DNA of 64,000 bases from Arachidicoccus sp. (lineage in GTDB: Bacteria; Bacteroidota; Bacteroidia; Chitinophagales; Chitinophagaceae): contig JAPWKH010000031.1 of assembly GCA_028283605.1 (NCBI GenBank), positions 62,001-126,000 on the forward strand, given 5' to 3'. Every line of letters starts with the position of its first letter. Within the stretch, counting starts at the first letter, position 1. This document shows positions 18,528 to 25,832 of the stretch, piece by piece. The translations under genes were made by a program, and so were the position numbers. The notes beneath the pieces were generated by a model. The model was not told the DNA's origin, did no database searches, and was given only the letters and a program-made list of their open reading frames with translations.

Positions 18528-19697
18528 TTAATAAACAAGCCATCCATCGCTTGTTTTCAAATGCAATTCTTTTCTGTCAGACGCTTCGGTATGCCCGATA
18601 ATTTTTGCTTCAATACCGAGCGATTCAGCAGCTACAATCATTTTGTCGGCAGCGTTTTCATTGGTAAAAATTTCAAGTCTGTGCCCCATGTTAAATACCT
18701 GATACATTTCCCTGAAATCCGCGCCGCTGTTGGATTGTATAAGTTTAAAGATTGGCGGAATATCAAACAAATTATCTTTTACCACTTTTAAATTCTTAGG
18801 TAAATATTTCATGCATTTGGTTTGGCCGCCGCCGCTGCAATGTATTACGCCATTAATATCATCGAAGTATTCTGATAATAGAATTTTCATTAAAGGAGCG
18901 TATGTTCTTGTTGGGGAAAGCAGCAATTTCCCAATTGACAATTGATAATTATCAATTGTCAATTCATCTTCCAGTTTGTTCTTTCCTATATATACAACAT
19001 CATTATCCAAAGCAGGTTCAAAAGTTTCCGGATATTGTTCTGCATAATATTTACTCAGAACATCGTGGCGCGCACTCGTTAATCCATTGCTGCCCAATCC
19101 GCTGTTGTATTCTGTTTCATAATTCGCTTTTCCCGAACTTGAAAAACCAACAATTACATTATTTTCTGCTATCTTTTCATTGGTGATAATGCTTGATTTT
19201 TGCTGCCTTGCACTCATTGTTCCATTCACGGCAATCGTGCGAACTACATCGCCAACATCGGCAGTTTCGCCTCCGAGATAATGGATATTCACGCCATATT
19301 TTTTCATCTCATCGAAGAAGGTTTGTGTGCCGTTGATTACGACTTCCAACACTTCTCCCGGAATGATTTTTTTATTCCTGTCGATAGTGGATGAAAACAG
19401 AATATTATCGTAAATTCCTACGCAAAGCAAGTCGTCCAGATTCATAGCAATTGCATCCTGTGCAATACCTTTCCATACAGAAATGTCGCCGGTTTCTTTC
19501 CAGTACAGGTAAGCCAAAATGCTTTTAGTACCCGCCCCATCTGCATGCATGATGTTGATATAATCATTGTTGCCGCCGATAAAATCAGGATACATTTTGC
19601 AAAAAGCATAAGGAAACAATCCCTGATCCAAATGTTGAATGGCTTTATGTACTTCTTCTTTTTGCGCAGATACGCCGCGCTTTGTGTATAAACTCAT
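18528..19697 (-). CDS. purM: Phosphoribosylformylglycinamidine cyclo-ligase (AIR synthase) PurM
   Basis: A 389-residue enzyme that closes the imidazole ring in purine synthesis using ATP. Seen: the N-terminal IMHADGAGTKSILAYLYW, DDLLCVGI, GGETADVGDVV, the SSGKANYETEYNSGLGSN segment and the late VIHCSGGGQTK and FNMGHRLEIF motifs. A run of about ten residues (LTIDNYQLSI) just before the conserved LLLSPTRTYAP is encoded by a 32-bp palindrome at 18933-18964 and looks inserted. Monocistronic, convergent with sufS. Confidence 0.94.
   Translation of the reverse strand: MSLYTKRGVSAQKEEVHKAIQHLDQGLFPYAFCKMYPDFIGGNNDYINIMHADGAGTKSILAYLYWKETGDISVWKGIAQDAIAMNLDDLLCVGIYDNILFSSTIDRNKKIIPGEVLEVVINGTQTFFDEMKKYGVNIHYLGGETADVGDVVRTIAVNGTMSARQQKSSIITNEKIAENNVIVGFSSSGKANYETEYNSGLGSNGLTSARHDVLSKYYAEQYPETFEPALDNDVVYIGKNKLEDELTIDNYQLSIGKLLLSPTRTYAPLMKILLSEYFDDINGVIHCSGGGQTKCMKYLPKNLKVVKDNLFDIPPIFKLIQSNSGADFREMYQVFNMGHRLEIFTNENAADKMIVAAESLGIEAKIIGHTEASDRKELHLKTSDGWLVY
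18933..18964. repeat. Perfect 32-bp palindrome inside purM
   Basis: The two 16-base halves are exact reverse complements (AATTGACAATTGATAA and its partner). It is read in frame and contributes the residues TIDNYQLSI to PurM. The composition resembles AT-rich spacer repeats elsewhere in the window rather than coding sequence. Confidence 0.85.
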
Positions 19698-19809
19698 GCT
19701 GCAAAAATATAGGGAATAATCAGAAGTTAAATCATAGCACGTTAGAAAATAAAAATCTATAGTTTTTTATTTTGAAGGCATAAGAATAAGAATAATTAAT
19801 CTACATTAA

Positions 19810-19839
19810 TTGAGTTAGTTAAAAATCATTTTAATTTTG
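19810..19839 (+). promoter_or_regulatory. Promoter of the YceI-family gene (TTG-N19-TAATTTTG)
   Basis: TTG at 19810-19812 and TAATTTTG at 19832-19839, 19 nt apart, match the Bacteroidota promoter consensus. The start codon follows 35 nt downstream. Confidence 0.7.
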
Positions 19840-19874
19840 CCGCATTATTTAATTCATTAACTCAAAAATAAACT

Positions 19875-20540
19875 ATGCGTAAATTATTTTTTTCGGCAGC
19901 GATTGCCTCTATTGTTTTAGCTTCATGTGGCGGAGGAAATGCCGATAAGGCCAACACATCATCCGAACAAGCCGTAGCTGCTGCAACTGGCAAAAAATTT
20001 GTAATTGCAGACACAAGCGTTGTAAGATGGCGCGCTACTCATAAAGGCGGTTTAAACCCTCGCTGGGGCACATTGAAAATTACAAACGGAACCATTTCTG
20101 CAGACAGCGGCAACGTTACAGGCGGCACTTTTACGGTTGATATAAATTCATTACAGGTAGATTCAGCTTCTGTTACCGAAGCCGGAAAAAAAGCTTCTGA
20201 TCTTGAAAAGCATTTAAAAAGCCCTGATTTTTTCGATGCGGCTAAATACCCTGCTGCTAAATTTGAAATAACTAAAGTGGATATTTTTGACAGCACTAAA
20301 AACCAAAGCGCTATTGCAGGAGCTAATCATTTGATCAGCGGTAATCTTACTATTAAAGACAGCACCATTAATATCACTTTCCCTGCAAAAATTACCGTTG
20401 CAGATGATAATATAAATATTGTTGCATCCTTTACCGTAGACAGAACAAGCTGGGGACTTACTTATGCTACCAAAGGCTCTGCAGCCGATTGGCTTATCAG
20501 CAAAGATTTTCAAATTGATTTGAATTTGAATGCAAAATAA
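19875..20540 (+). CDS. YceI-family lipoprotein
   Basis: A 221-residue protein with a lipobox (VLASCGGG; Cys at about residue 18) and a single YceI domain from about residue 45 to the end. Typical features are the conserved start VVRWRATHKGG, alternating beta-strands, LKSPDFFDAAKYPAAKFEIT and SFTVDRTSWGLTYA. Known: YceI proteins form a lipocalin-like barrel that binds polyisoprenoids or other long hydrophobic ligands in the periplasm; the ligand here is unknown. It has its own promoter and a strong terminator and is convergent with dnaJ. Confidence 0.92.
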   Translation: MRKLFFSAAIASIVLASCGGGNADKANTSSEQAVAAATGKKFVIADTSVVRWRATHKGGLNPRWGTLKITNGTISADSGNVTGGTFTVDINSLQVDSASVTEAGKKASDLEKHLKSPDFFDAAKYPAAKFEITKVDIFDSTKNQSAIAGANHLISGNLTIKDSTINITFPAKITVADDNINIVASFTVDRTSWGLTYATKGSAADWLISKDFQIDLNLNAK

Positions 20541-20566
20541 TTATCAATGATTTTTCAATAATTCAC

Positions 20567-20595
20567 AAAAAAGCTCCGAAAATTCGGAGCTTTTT
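20567..20595. terminator. Bidirectional terminator between yceI-like gene and dnaJ
   Basis: AAAAAGCTCCGAA pairs with TTCGGAGCTTTTT around a two-base loop. A-runs and T-runs on both sides allow termination from both strands, which fits two convergent genes. Confidence 0.88.
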
Positions 20596-20620
20596 AATTA
20601 TAGGCTTAGTTTCTTATTTC

Positions 20621-21778
20621 TTAAGAAAAGACTTCTTTCAGTTTATCAAAAAATCCTTTCTCGGATTTTTGGGGCTGCGGTTTAAAGTTCTCGCTGTCTT
20701 TTATTTTATTCATCATTGCTTCTTCTTCCGGGGATAAATGCTGCGGTGTCCATACATTTATATTAATGAGTTGATCCCCTTTTTGATAACTGTTTATTTC
20801 GGGAAAACCCTTTCCTTTCAGACGAAAAATTTTACCGCTTTGCGTACCTGCCGGAATTTTTATTTTTGCCCTTCCGTCTATAGTCGGCACTTCTACATTT
20901 GCACCAAAAACGGCATCGGCAAAAGAAATAAACAAATCGTATCCTACATTTAATCCATCGCGGTGTAATTCCTTATGCGCTTCTTCTTCGATGGCAATAA
21001 TTAAATCGCCGGGTGCGCCTCCGCGAAGCCCAACATTTCCTTTTCCGCTCATGCTCAATTGCATACCTTCATACACCCCGGCAGGGATGTTAATGGTTAC
21101 TGTTTCTTCGCCGTACACGCGCCCATCACCCTTACACGCAGCGCATTTTGCAGAAATAGTAGAGCCTTCTCCGTTACAAGTAGGACATTCTACAACAGTT
21201 TGCATTTGCCCTAAAAACGTAGATTGCACTTTTCTTACTTGACCTGTGCCACCGCATGTTTTACAAGTATGAATACTGTTTTTATCTTTTGCGCCGCTGC
21301 CCTGGCAAGTATTACAAACTACATACTTTTTTATTTTGATATTTTTGGTAGCGCCCTTTGCCATTTCTTCGTAGTTCATTTTTATTTTTACCCGAAGATT
21401 GCTACCGCGCTCACCTTGCGAACGGCCGCCACGCGAGGAACTTCCACCGCCGAAAAAGTCAGAAAAGCCGCCGCCAAATATATCGCCGAAATGACTGAAA
21501 ATATCATTCATATCCATTCCTGCTCCACCGCCAAAAGGATTGCCCGATCCGGGCCCGAATGCCTGATGGCCGTAACGATCGTATTTAGCACGCTTATCTG
21601 CATCGCTCAGTATTTCGTAGGCTTCGGCTGCTTCTTTAAATTTTTCTTCAGCCTCTTTGTCTCCGGGATTTCTGTCCGGATGATATTGCATGGCTACTTT
21701 ACGGTATGCCTTTTTTATTTCATCAGCAGTTGCGCTTTTGCCCACGCCTAAAATCTCGTAATAATCTCTTTTACTCAT
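20621..21778 (-). CDS. dnaJ: Chaperone protein DnaJ
   Basis: A 385-residue type I J-protein. It has a J domain with the HPD triad ([11 protein letters not shown], about residues 30-36) and a Gly/Phe-rich linker ([17 protein letters not shown]). Four CxxCxGxG zinc motifs follow ([32 protein letters not shown]), then the C-terminal substrate-binding domains. It stimulates DnaK ATPase and delivers unfolded proteins. It lies downstream of grpE on the same strand with a 77-nt AT-rich repeat spacer between them. dnaK is not in the window. Confidence 0.97.
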   Translation of the reverse strand: MSKRDYYEILGVGKSATADEIKKAYRKVAMQYHPDRNPGDKEAEEKFKEAAEAYEILSDADKRAKYDRYGHQAFGPGSGNPFGGGAGMDMNDIFSHFGDIFGGGFSDFFGGGSSSRGGRSQGERGSNLRVKIKMNYEEMAKGATKNIKIKKYVVCNTCQGSGAKDKNSIHTCKTCGGTGQVRKVQSTFLGQMQTVVECPTCNGEGSTISAKCAACKGDGRVYGEETVTINIPAGVYEGMQLSMSGKGNVGLRGGAPGDLIIAIEEEAHKELHRDGLNVGYDLFISFADAVFGANVEVPTIDGRAKIKIPAGTQSGKIFRLKGKGFPEINSYQKGDQLININVWTPQHLSPEEEAMMNKIKDSENFKPQPQKSEKGFFDKLKEVFS

Positions 21779-21845
21779 AATTTGAAAATTTGAAAATCTG
21801 AATATTTGAAAATTGTGAGAAGTTTCTCAAATCTTCAAATCACTC
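21779..21845. repeat. TTTGAAAAT-type spacer repeat between grpE and dnaJ
   Basis: Repeats of AATTTGAAAAT with variants, followed by a small hairpin TGAGAA-GT-TTCTCA. The same sequence type occurs at 31251-31334 and, more loosely, at 969-1000 and 5643-5668, always between two genes of the same operon or direction. Confidence 0.65.
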
Positions 21846-21855
21846 TATCTGCGCA

Positions 21856-22437
21856 TTATTTCCCTACAACTACTTTTGCGTGGCGAATCAGTTTATCGTT
21901 AAGCAAATAACCTTTTTGAACTTCGTCAATGATTTTGCCGCTCTTATCCGGAACCGGAACTTCGGCAATGGCTTCGTGATGTTCCACATCAAATTCCTTG
22001 TCTATGCTTTCCAATGCTTTAACGCCTTTGGATTGCATAATATTTCTGAACTTGTTAAAAACGAGAAACGCGCCTTCTTTTATCTGTGCAGGATCGGTAT
22101 CGGTTTGCATTTGTTTTTCAGCGCGGTCACAATCGTCCAGTACATCGAGCAGCGATACGATAATATCTTTTCCGGCAGTTTGTATCAGCTCAATTCTTTC
22201 TTTGGAAGTTCTCCTTTTATAATTTTCAAACTCTGCTAAAAGACGAATGTATTTATCTTTTTGTTCCGCAATTTCAGCTTCTAATTTTTCTGTTTCTGAA
22301 GCTTTAGGTTCCCCAACGGCTTCCTCATTTTGAATAGTTTCCTGATTTGTTTCAGCAGAAAAATTTTCATTTGTTTCATCTATAATATTTTCTTCCGCAG
22401 GCTTTGAATGCTGGCTTTTATTATCGTTATTATTCAT
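21856..22437 (-). CDS. grpE: Nucleotide exchange factor GrpE
   Basis: A 193-residue GrpE. The acidic, low-complexity N-terminus (about 1-65) is followed by a long helix (EIAEQKDKYIRLLAEFENYK) and the C-terminal beta-wing domain with FDVEHHEAIAEVP and the terminal KGYLLNDKLIRHAKVVVG. It releases ADP from DnaK. The start is placed at the ATG at 22437. The frame is open further upstream, but that part is a diverged copy of a leader repeat also found before the porin gene. Probably transcribed together with dnaJ. Confidence 0.95.
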   Translation of the reverse strand: MNNNDNKSQHSKPAEENIIDETNENFSAETNQETIQNEEAVGEPKASETEKLEAEIAEQKDKYIRLLAEFENYKRRTSKERIELIQTAGKDIIVSLLDVLDDCDRAEKQMQTDTDPAQIKEGAFLVFNKFRNIMQSKGVKALESIDKEFDVEHHEAIAEVPVPDKSGKIIDEVQKGYLLNDKLIRHAKVVVGK

Positions 22438-22545
22438 CTGTTTATTTTTATTTTTTAATTGTCTGATGGAATTGGCTTCGCCGAACTCAGTTTCGCCAAA
22501 ATAAACATTGCTTTGGATATGCAAAGTTCTTATGGCTCATTTCAT
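22438..22545 (-). promoter_or_regulatory. Leader repeat copy B: promoter-like element ending at the grpE start codon
   Basis: About 108 bp closely similar to 32617-32725 (about 14 mismatches over the first 90 positions, then a one-base length difference in the A-run). On the minus strand it holds TTTG (22525-22522), 18 nt, TATTTTG (22503-22497), then the hairpin-forming GGCGAAGCC, CATCAGACAATTAAA and an A-rich stretch ending in CAG directly before ATG. The sequence corresponding to the 34-codon frame of copy A has a stop at codon 3 here, and no stop separates it from grpE. Confidence 0.7.
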
Positions 22546-22769
22546 AATATTTATATTATTTATTGGTATTGCACTATTCCGAGTACAAATAATGTTGGCT
22601 TCAAATTTTTTGCCGAATTAATAAAGCGGTAAAATTGGCACAAATTGAATTAATAGAATGACAAAAATCAGTATTTATTTGTCATGTCAGCGTCAATATT
22701 AAAAACATTTTCTTAATTCGAAAGCAAAAAATGATACGATTGATTAATTTCGCCAAAATTTTCAGATAA

Positions 22770-23777
22770 ATGATTGAAACGGATATTTGTATTATTGGTG
22801 CAGGGCCTGTAGGATTGTTCGCTGTGTTTGAAGCGGGATTATTAAAAATGCGTTGCCATTTGATTGATGCTTTACCGCAAGTCGGCGGGCAGCTTTCGGA
22901 AATTTATCCGCATAAACCTATTTATGATATTCCCGGCTATCCGAGCGTGAATGCGCAGGAGTTGGTTGATAATTTGATGGAACAAATTGCGCCTTTTCAT
23001 CCCACATTTACATTGGGCGAAAGAGTAGAAACGATTGAGCGAAACGGAGACAACTCTTTTGTATTAGGCTCCAATGAGGGAACAGAAATTCATTGCAAAG
23101 CTATTGTGATTGCGGCGGGGCTTGGATCTTTCGAACCGCGCAAGCCTGCAATTGAAAGGCTGGAAGAATTTGAACACGGAAAAGGCGTGGCTTATATGGT
23201 AAAAAACCCTGAAACTTTTCGTAATAAAGAAATTGTACTGGCAGGCGGCGGCGATTCCGCATTGGACTGGACAATTCATCTGGCAGATATTTCCAAGAAG
23301 GTAACTTTAATTCACCGCGGCGATACTTTTCGCGGCGCACCCGATTCTGCAGAAAAGGTTTTTAATCTTGCAAAAGACGGGAAAATAAATCTGATACTGA
23401 AAGCAAACCTTACAAAAATTGATGGCAACGGCACTTTAAAAGAAGTACATTATGAAGATGCCAACAAAGAAATTCAAACGATCAGCGCAGATTACCTGAT
23501 TCCATTATTCGGATTAAGCCCGAAGCTGGGACCAATTGCGAATTGGGGATTGGGAATTGAAAAATCACAAATACAAGTAAATACGGAAGATTATTCAACC
23601 AATGTTTCCGGAATTTACGCTATCGGAGATATTAATACTTATCCGGGAAAACTCAAGCTGATTCTCTGCGGTTTTCATGAAGCAGCATTGTGTATGCAAA
23701 GCGCATTCAAGCATGTATTTCCGGACAAACATTTAAGTTTTAAATACACTACAGTTAATGGTATTCATGAGTTTTAA
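22770..23777 (+). CDS. Ferredoxin--NADP(+) reductase, thioredoxin-reductase-like type
   Basis: A 335-residue two-dinucleotide-binding flavoprotein. The FAD motif is IIGAGPVGLFAVFEAG near the N-terminus, the NADPH motif is VLAGGGDSALDW (about residue 155), and the C-terminal FAD contact is GIYAIGDINTYPGKLKLIL. The redox CxxC pair of thioredoxin reductases is absent, which is the mark of the FNR2/YumC type. It exchanges electrons between NADPH and ferredoxin. A 2Fe-2S ferredoxin gene lies downstream, separated by a terminator, so the two are neighbours but probably separate transcripts. Confidence 0.93.
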   Translation: MIETDICIIGAGPVGLFAVFEAGLLKMRCHLIDALPQVGGQLSEIYPHKPIYDIPGYPSVNAQELVDNLMEQIAPFHPTFTLGERVETIERNGDNSFVLGSNEGTEIHCKAIVIAAGLGSFEPRKPAIERLEEFEHGKGVAYMVKNPETFRNKEIVLAGGGDSALDWTIHLADISKKVTLIHRGDTFRGAPDSAEKVFNLAKDGKINLILKANLTKIDGNGTLKEVHYEDANKEIQTISADYLIPLFGLSPKLGPIANWGLGIEKSQIQVNTEDYSTNVSGIYAIGDINTYPGKLKLILCGFHEAALCMQSAFKHVFPDKHLSFKYTTVNGIHEF

Positions 23778-23813
23778 AACATGGATACGTTTTAGATAAT
23801 AAGTTATAAGTTT

Positions 23814-23848
23814 AAAACCTCTTGCATTTTGTGTGAGAGGTTTTTTAT
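23814..23848 (+). terminator. Terminator after the ferredoxin reductase gene
   Basis: AAAACCTCT (23814-23822) pairs with AGAGGTTTT (23836-23844) and is followed by more T. The stem shares AACCTCT with the purN terminator at 7811-7832. Confidence 0.85.
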
Positions 23849-23896
23849 TGGGTGTTTACTTGGAGATTCAGATCCTTAAATATAGTAAATTAAATT

Positions 23897-23904
23897 TATC
23901 TTTG
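23897..23904 (+). promoter_or_regulatory. Candidate -7 element of the ferredoxin gene
   Basis: TATCTTTG, identical to the -7 element of tRNA-His, 8 nt before the ferredoxin ATG. No -33 at standard spacing. The short distance to the start codon implies a very short or leaderless 5' end. Confidence 0.45.
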
Positions 23905-23912
23905 TAGCCGTT

Positions 23913-24230
23913 ATGGTAAAATTTACAGTAGTTGACAGAGACGGTTCCCGGCAAGAATTAGAAGCTCCTGACGATATGAACCTTAGCCTCATGGAAACAT
24001 TAAAGGCTTTTGAATACAACATTCTCGCCACTTGCGGTGGAATGGCATTGTGCGCTACCTGTCATGTAAAATTTCTAGAAGGGCTGGAAAAGCTCCCAGA
24101 AAGAAATGATGCGGAAATTGAAATGCTTGATACGCTCTTCGATGCAGACGATACAAGTCGTTTAGCGTGTCAGTTGCGTGTGGATGACACTTTAGAAAAT
24201 TCTGTATTTCAGGTTTGCGGCGAAGATTAG
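23913..24230 (+). CDS. 2Fe-2S ferredoxin (adrenodoxin/Isc type)
   Basis: A 105-residue ferredoxin. The cluster ligands are the three cysteines in TCGGMALCATCH (C-x5-C-x2-C) and a fourth in RLACQLRV, spaced as in adrenodoxin-type proteins; an acidic surface (EIEMLDTLFDADD) suits partner binding. It is a soluble one-electron carrier. Placement after a ferredoxin--NADP reductase suggests the two are redox partners. Confidence 0.94.
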   Translation: MVKFTVVDRDGSRQELEAPDDMNLSLMETLKAFEYNILATCGGMALCATCHVKFLEGLEKLPERNDAEIEMLDTLFDADDTSRLACQLRVDDTLENSVFQVCGED

Positions 24231-24326
24231 GAAGCATGTCTTTCTATTTCATCTTTTTTTAATAACCATCTGTCTTATTATAATAATTATTTCATTCTGA
24301 AACTGATTTCCCGCATATTACATGCA

Positions 24327-25046
24327 TTGGGTAAATACGTATTGATGCTGAAACACATGTTCGGCAGGCCGGATAATTGGCGGATGTTTATGAAACAATT
24401 ATTTCAACAATGCACGTTTATAGGATTTGATTCTCTTGGGCTAATATCAATCGTATCATTATTTCTCGGCATGGTAATGACTATGCAGGCTTCTTATATG
24501 CTGGACAATCCAATGGTGCCGCGTTCCATTATTGCAACTGTAGTAAGAGACAGTATGCTGCTGGAAATAGCTCCTACCGGAATCGGCGCCATCCTGGCGT
24601 GCGTTGTAGGATTTAAAGTTACATCCGAGATAGGCTATATGAGATTATATGAACAGATCGATGCAATGGATATTATGGGCATTCATACATTAAATTATAT
24701 TGTTTTGCCTCGCATTACTGCAGCAATTATAACTTTCCCCTGCCTGATAATAATTTCTCTTACGCTTAGTATGTTCGGCGGATATTTGGTTTCCATTTTT
24801 TCAGACGGAATTCCAAAAGAGTATTATTTAAGCGGACTGATCACAAACTTTAAACCATTTGAAGTAACTGTTGCCGGTGTAAAAATTATTGTTTATTCTT
24901 TTGTAGTATCGAGTATTGCATGTTTTCTCGGATACTATTTTAACGGAAGCAGTTTTGATTTAAGCAGAACATCCACTAAGGCAATAATTGCAAATTGCCT
25001 TATTCTAATGGCTTTGGATTATCTGATTACAGATTTGATGCTGTAA
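24327..25046 (+). CDS. mlaE: MlaE-family ABC transporter permease
   Basis: About 239 residues of the MlaE/TTG2B permease family: GLISIVSLFLGMVMTMQASYML, then the conserved LLEIAPTGIGAILACVVGFKVTSEIGYMR region, and several membrane helices. Known: MlaE pairs with the ATPase MlaF and an MCE protein to move phospholipids between outer and inner membrane. The start is uncertain: the TTG at 24327 is used, the codons just upstream (ISRILHA) also look like this family's N-terminus, and the first in-frame ATG is at 24345. No mlaF or MCE gene follows; convergent cmk comes next. Confidence 0.88.
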   Translation: MGKYVLMLKHMFGRPDNWRMFMKQLFQQCTFIGFDSLGLISIVSLFLGMVMTMQASYMLDNPMVPRSIIATVVRDSMLLEIAPTGIGAILACVVGFKVTSEIGYMRLYEQIDAMDIMGIHTLNYIVLPRITAAIITFPCLIIISLTLSMFGGYLVSIFSDGIPKEYYLSGLITNFKPFEVTVAGVKIIVYSFVVSSIACFLGYYFNGSSFDLSRTSTKAIIANCLILMALDYLITDLML

Positions 25047-25081
25047 TAATAAAAATTTGCTGGATTTTTTATGTCCCCTGT

Positions 25082-25756
25082 TTATATCTTTTCTTTATAC
25101 CAATCAAGCACTATCTTAAGTTGTGCTTCGGGAGTAAGATTTGAATTGTCCAAAACAATGGCATCGTCGGCTTTTTTTAGCGGACTGATTAATCTCGTAG
25201 AATCCAGTAAATCTCTTTTATGTAAATTTTCTTTTACTTCTTCCAAAGTAATTTCAGGATGAACAGCAATCAATTCTTTGTATCTGCGCATGGCGCGGAC
25301 TTCTATATTTGCCGTCATAAAAATTTTTAATTCTGCATCCGGGAAAACGGTTGTGCCAATATCGCGGCCATCCATTACAATTCCTTTTGATATGCCCATT
25401 TTTTGTTGCTCAGAAACCGCAAATGTCCTTACCTGTTCCAACGCTGCAATACTGCTTACTTTGTCGCTGATTTCCATAGAACGGATAATTTGATCAACAT
25501 TTTTTTCGTTTAAAAAGATCTCGCTTTTGCCTGAATTTTGGTTGAAAGCAAAATGTAAATGAATGCCTGCAATTGCCGCTGCAATAGCGTTTTCATTATG
25601 AATATCTATTTTATTGTCTATAAAATATAAAGTAATAGCGCGATACATGGCGCCGCTGTCAATGAAAATATAACCCAATGCTTTTGCCAGCTGTTTTGCC
25701 AAAGTGCTTTTTCCGCAGGAAGAAAATCCATCAATGGCAATAATAATTTTTTGCAT
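25082..25756 (-). CDS. cmk: Cytidylate kinase
   Basis: A 224-residue (d)CMP kinase that phosphorylates CMP and dCMP with ATP. Seen: the P-loop AIDGFSSCGKSTLAKQLA, IDSGAMYRAITLYF (CMP binding), VMDGRDIGTTVFPDAELKIF, and a C-terminal KKADDAIVLDNSNLT. It lies downstream of clpC on the same strand but behind a terminator. Confidence 0.95.
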   Translation of the reverse strand: MQKIIIAIDGFSSCGKSTLAKQLAKALGYIFIDSGAMYRAITLYFIDNKIDIHNENAIAAAIAGIHLHFAFNQNSGKSEIFLNEKNVDQIIRSMEISDKVSSIAALEQVRTFAVSEQQKMGISKGIVMDGRDIGTTVFPDAELKIFMTANIEVRAMRRYKELIAVHPEITLEEVKENLHKRDLLDSTRLISPLKKADDAIVLDNSNLTPEAQLKIVLDWYKEKI

Positions 25757-25776
25757 GCAACAAAAGTAAAAATAAA

Positions 25777-25818
25777 AAAGGCGTCACGATTAAATTTTCA
25801 TGACGCCTTTTTATTTTT
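25777..25818. terminator. Terminator between clpC and cmk
   Basis: AAAGGCGTCA (25777-25786) pairs with TGACGCCTTT (25801-25810), a 10-bp perfect stem, with an A-rich left flank and a T-rich right flank. On the minus strand it closes clpC before cmk. Confidence 0.85.
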
Positions 25819-25832
25819 TTCATCAAACAAAC

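Noticed and set aside
18305-18601. Open frame of 98 codons starting in the GC-rich block after sufS
   Set aside because: It runs through repeat sequence with biased composition and into the end of purM on the other strand; no domain and no ribosome binding site.
21224-21751. 175-codon plus-strand frame opposite dnaJ
   Set aside because: Antisense shadow; the DnaJ zinc motifs and J domain fix the coding strand.
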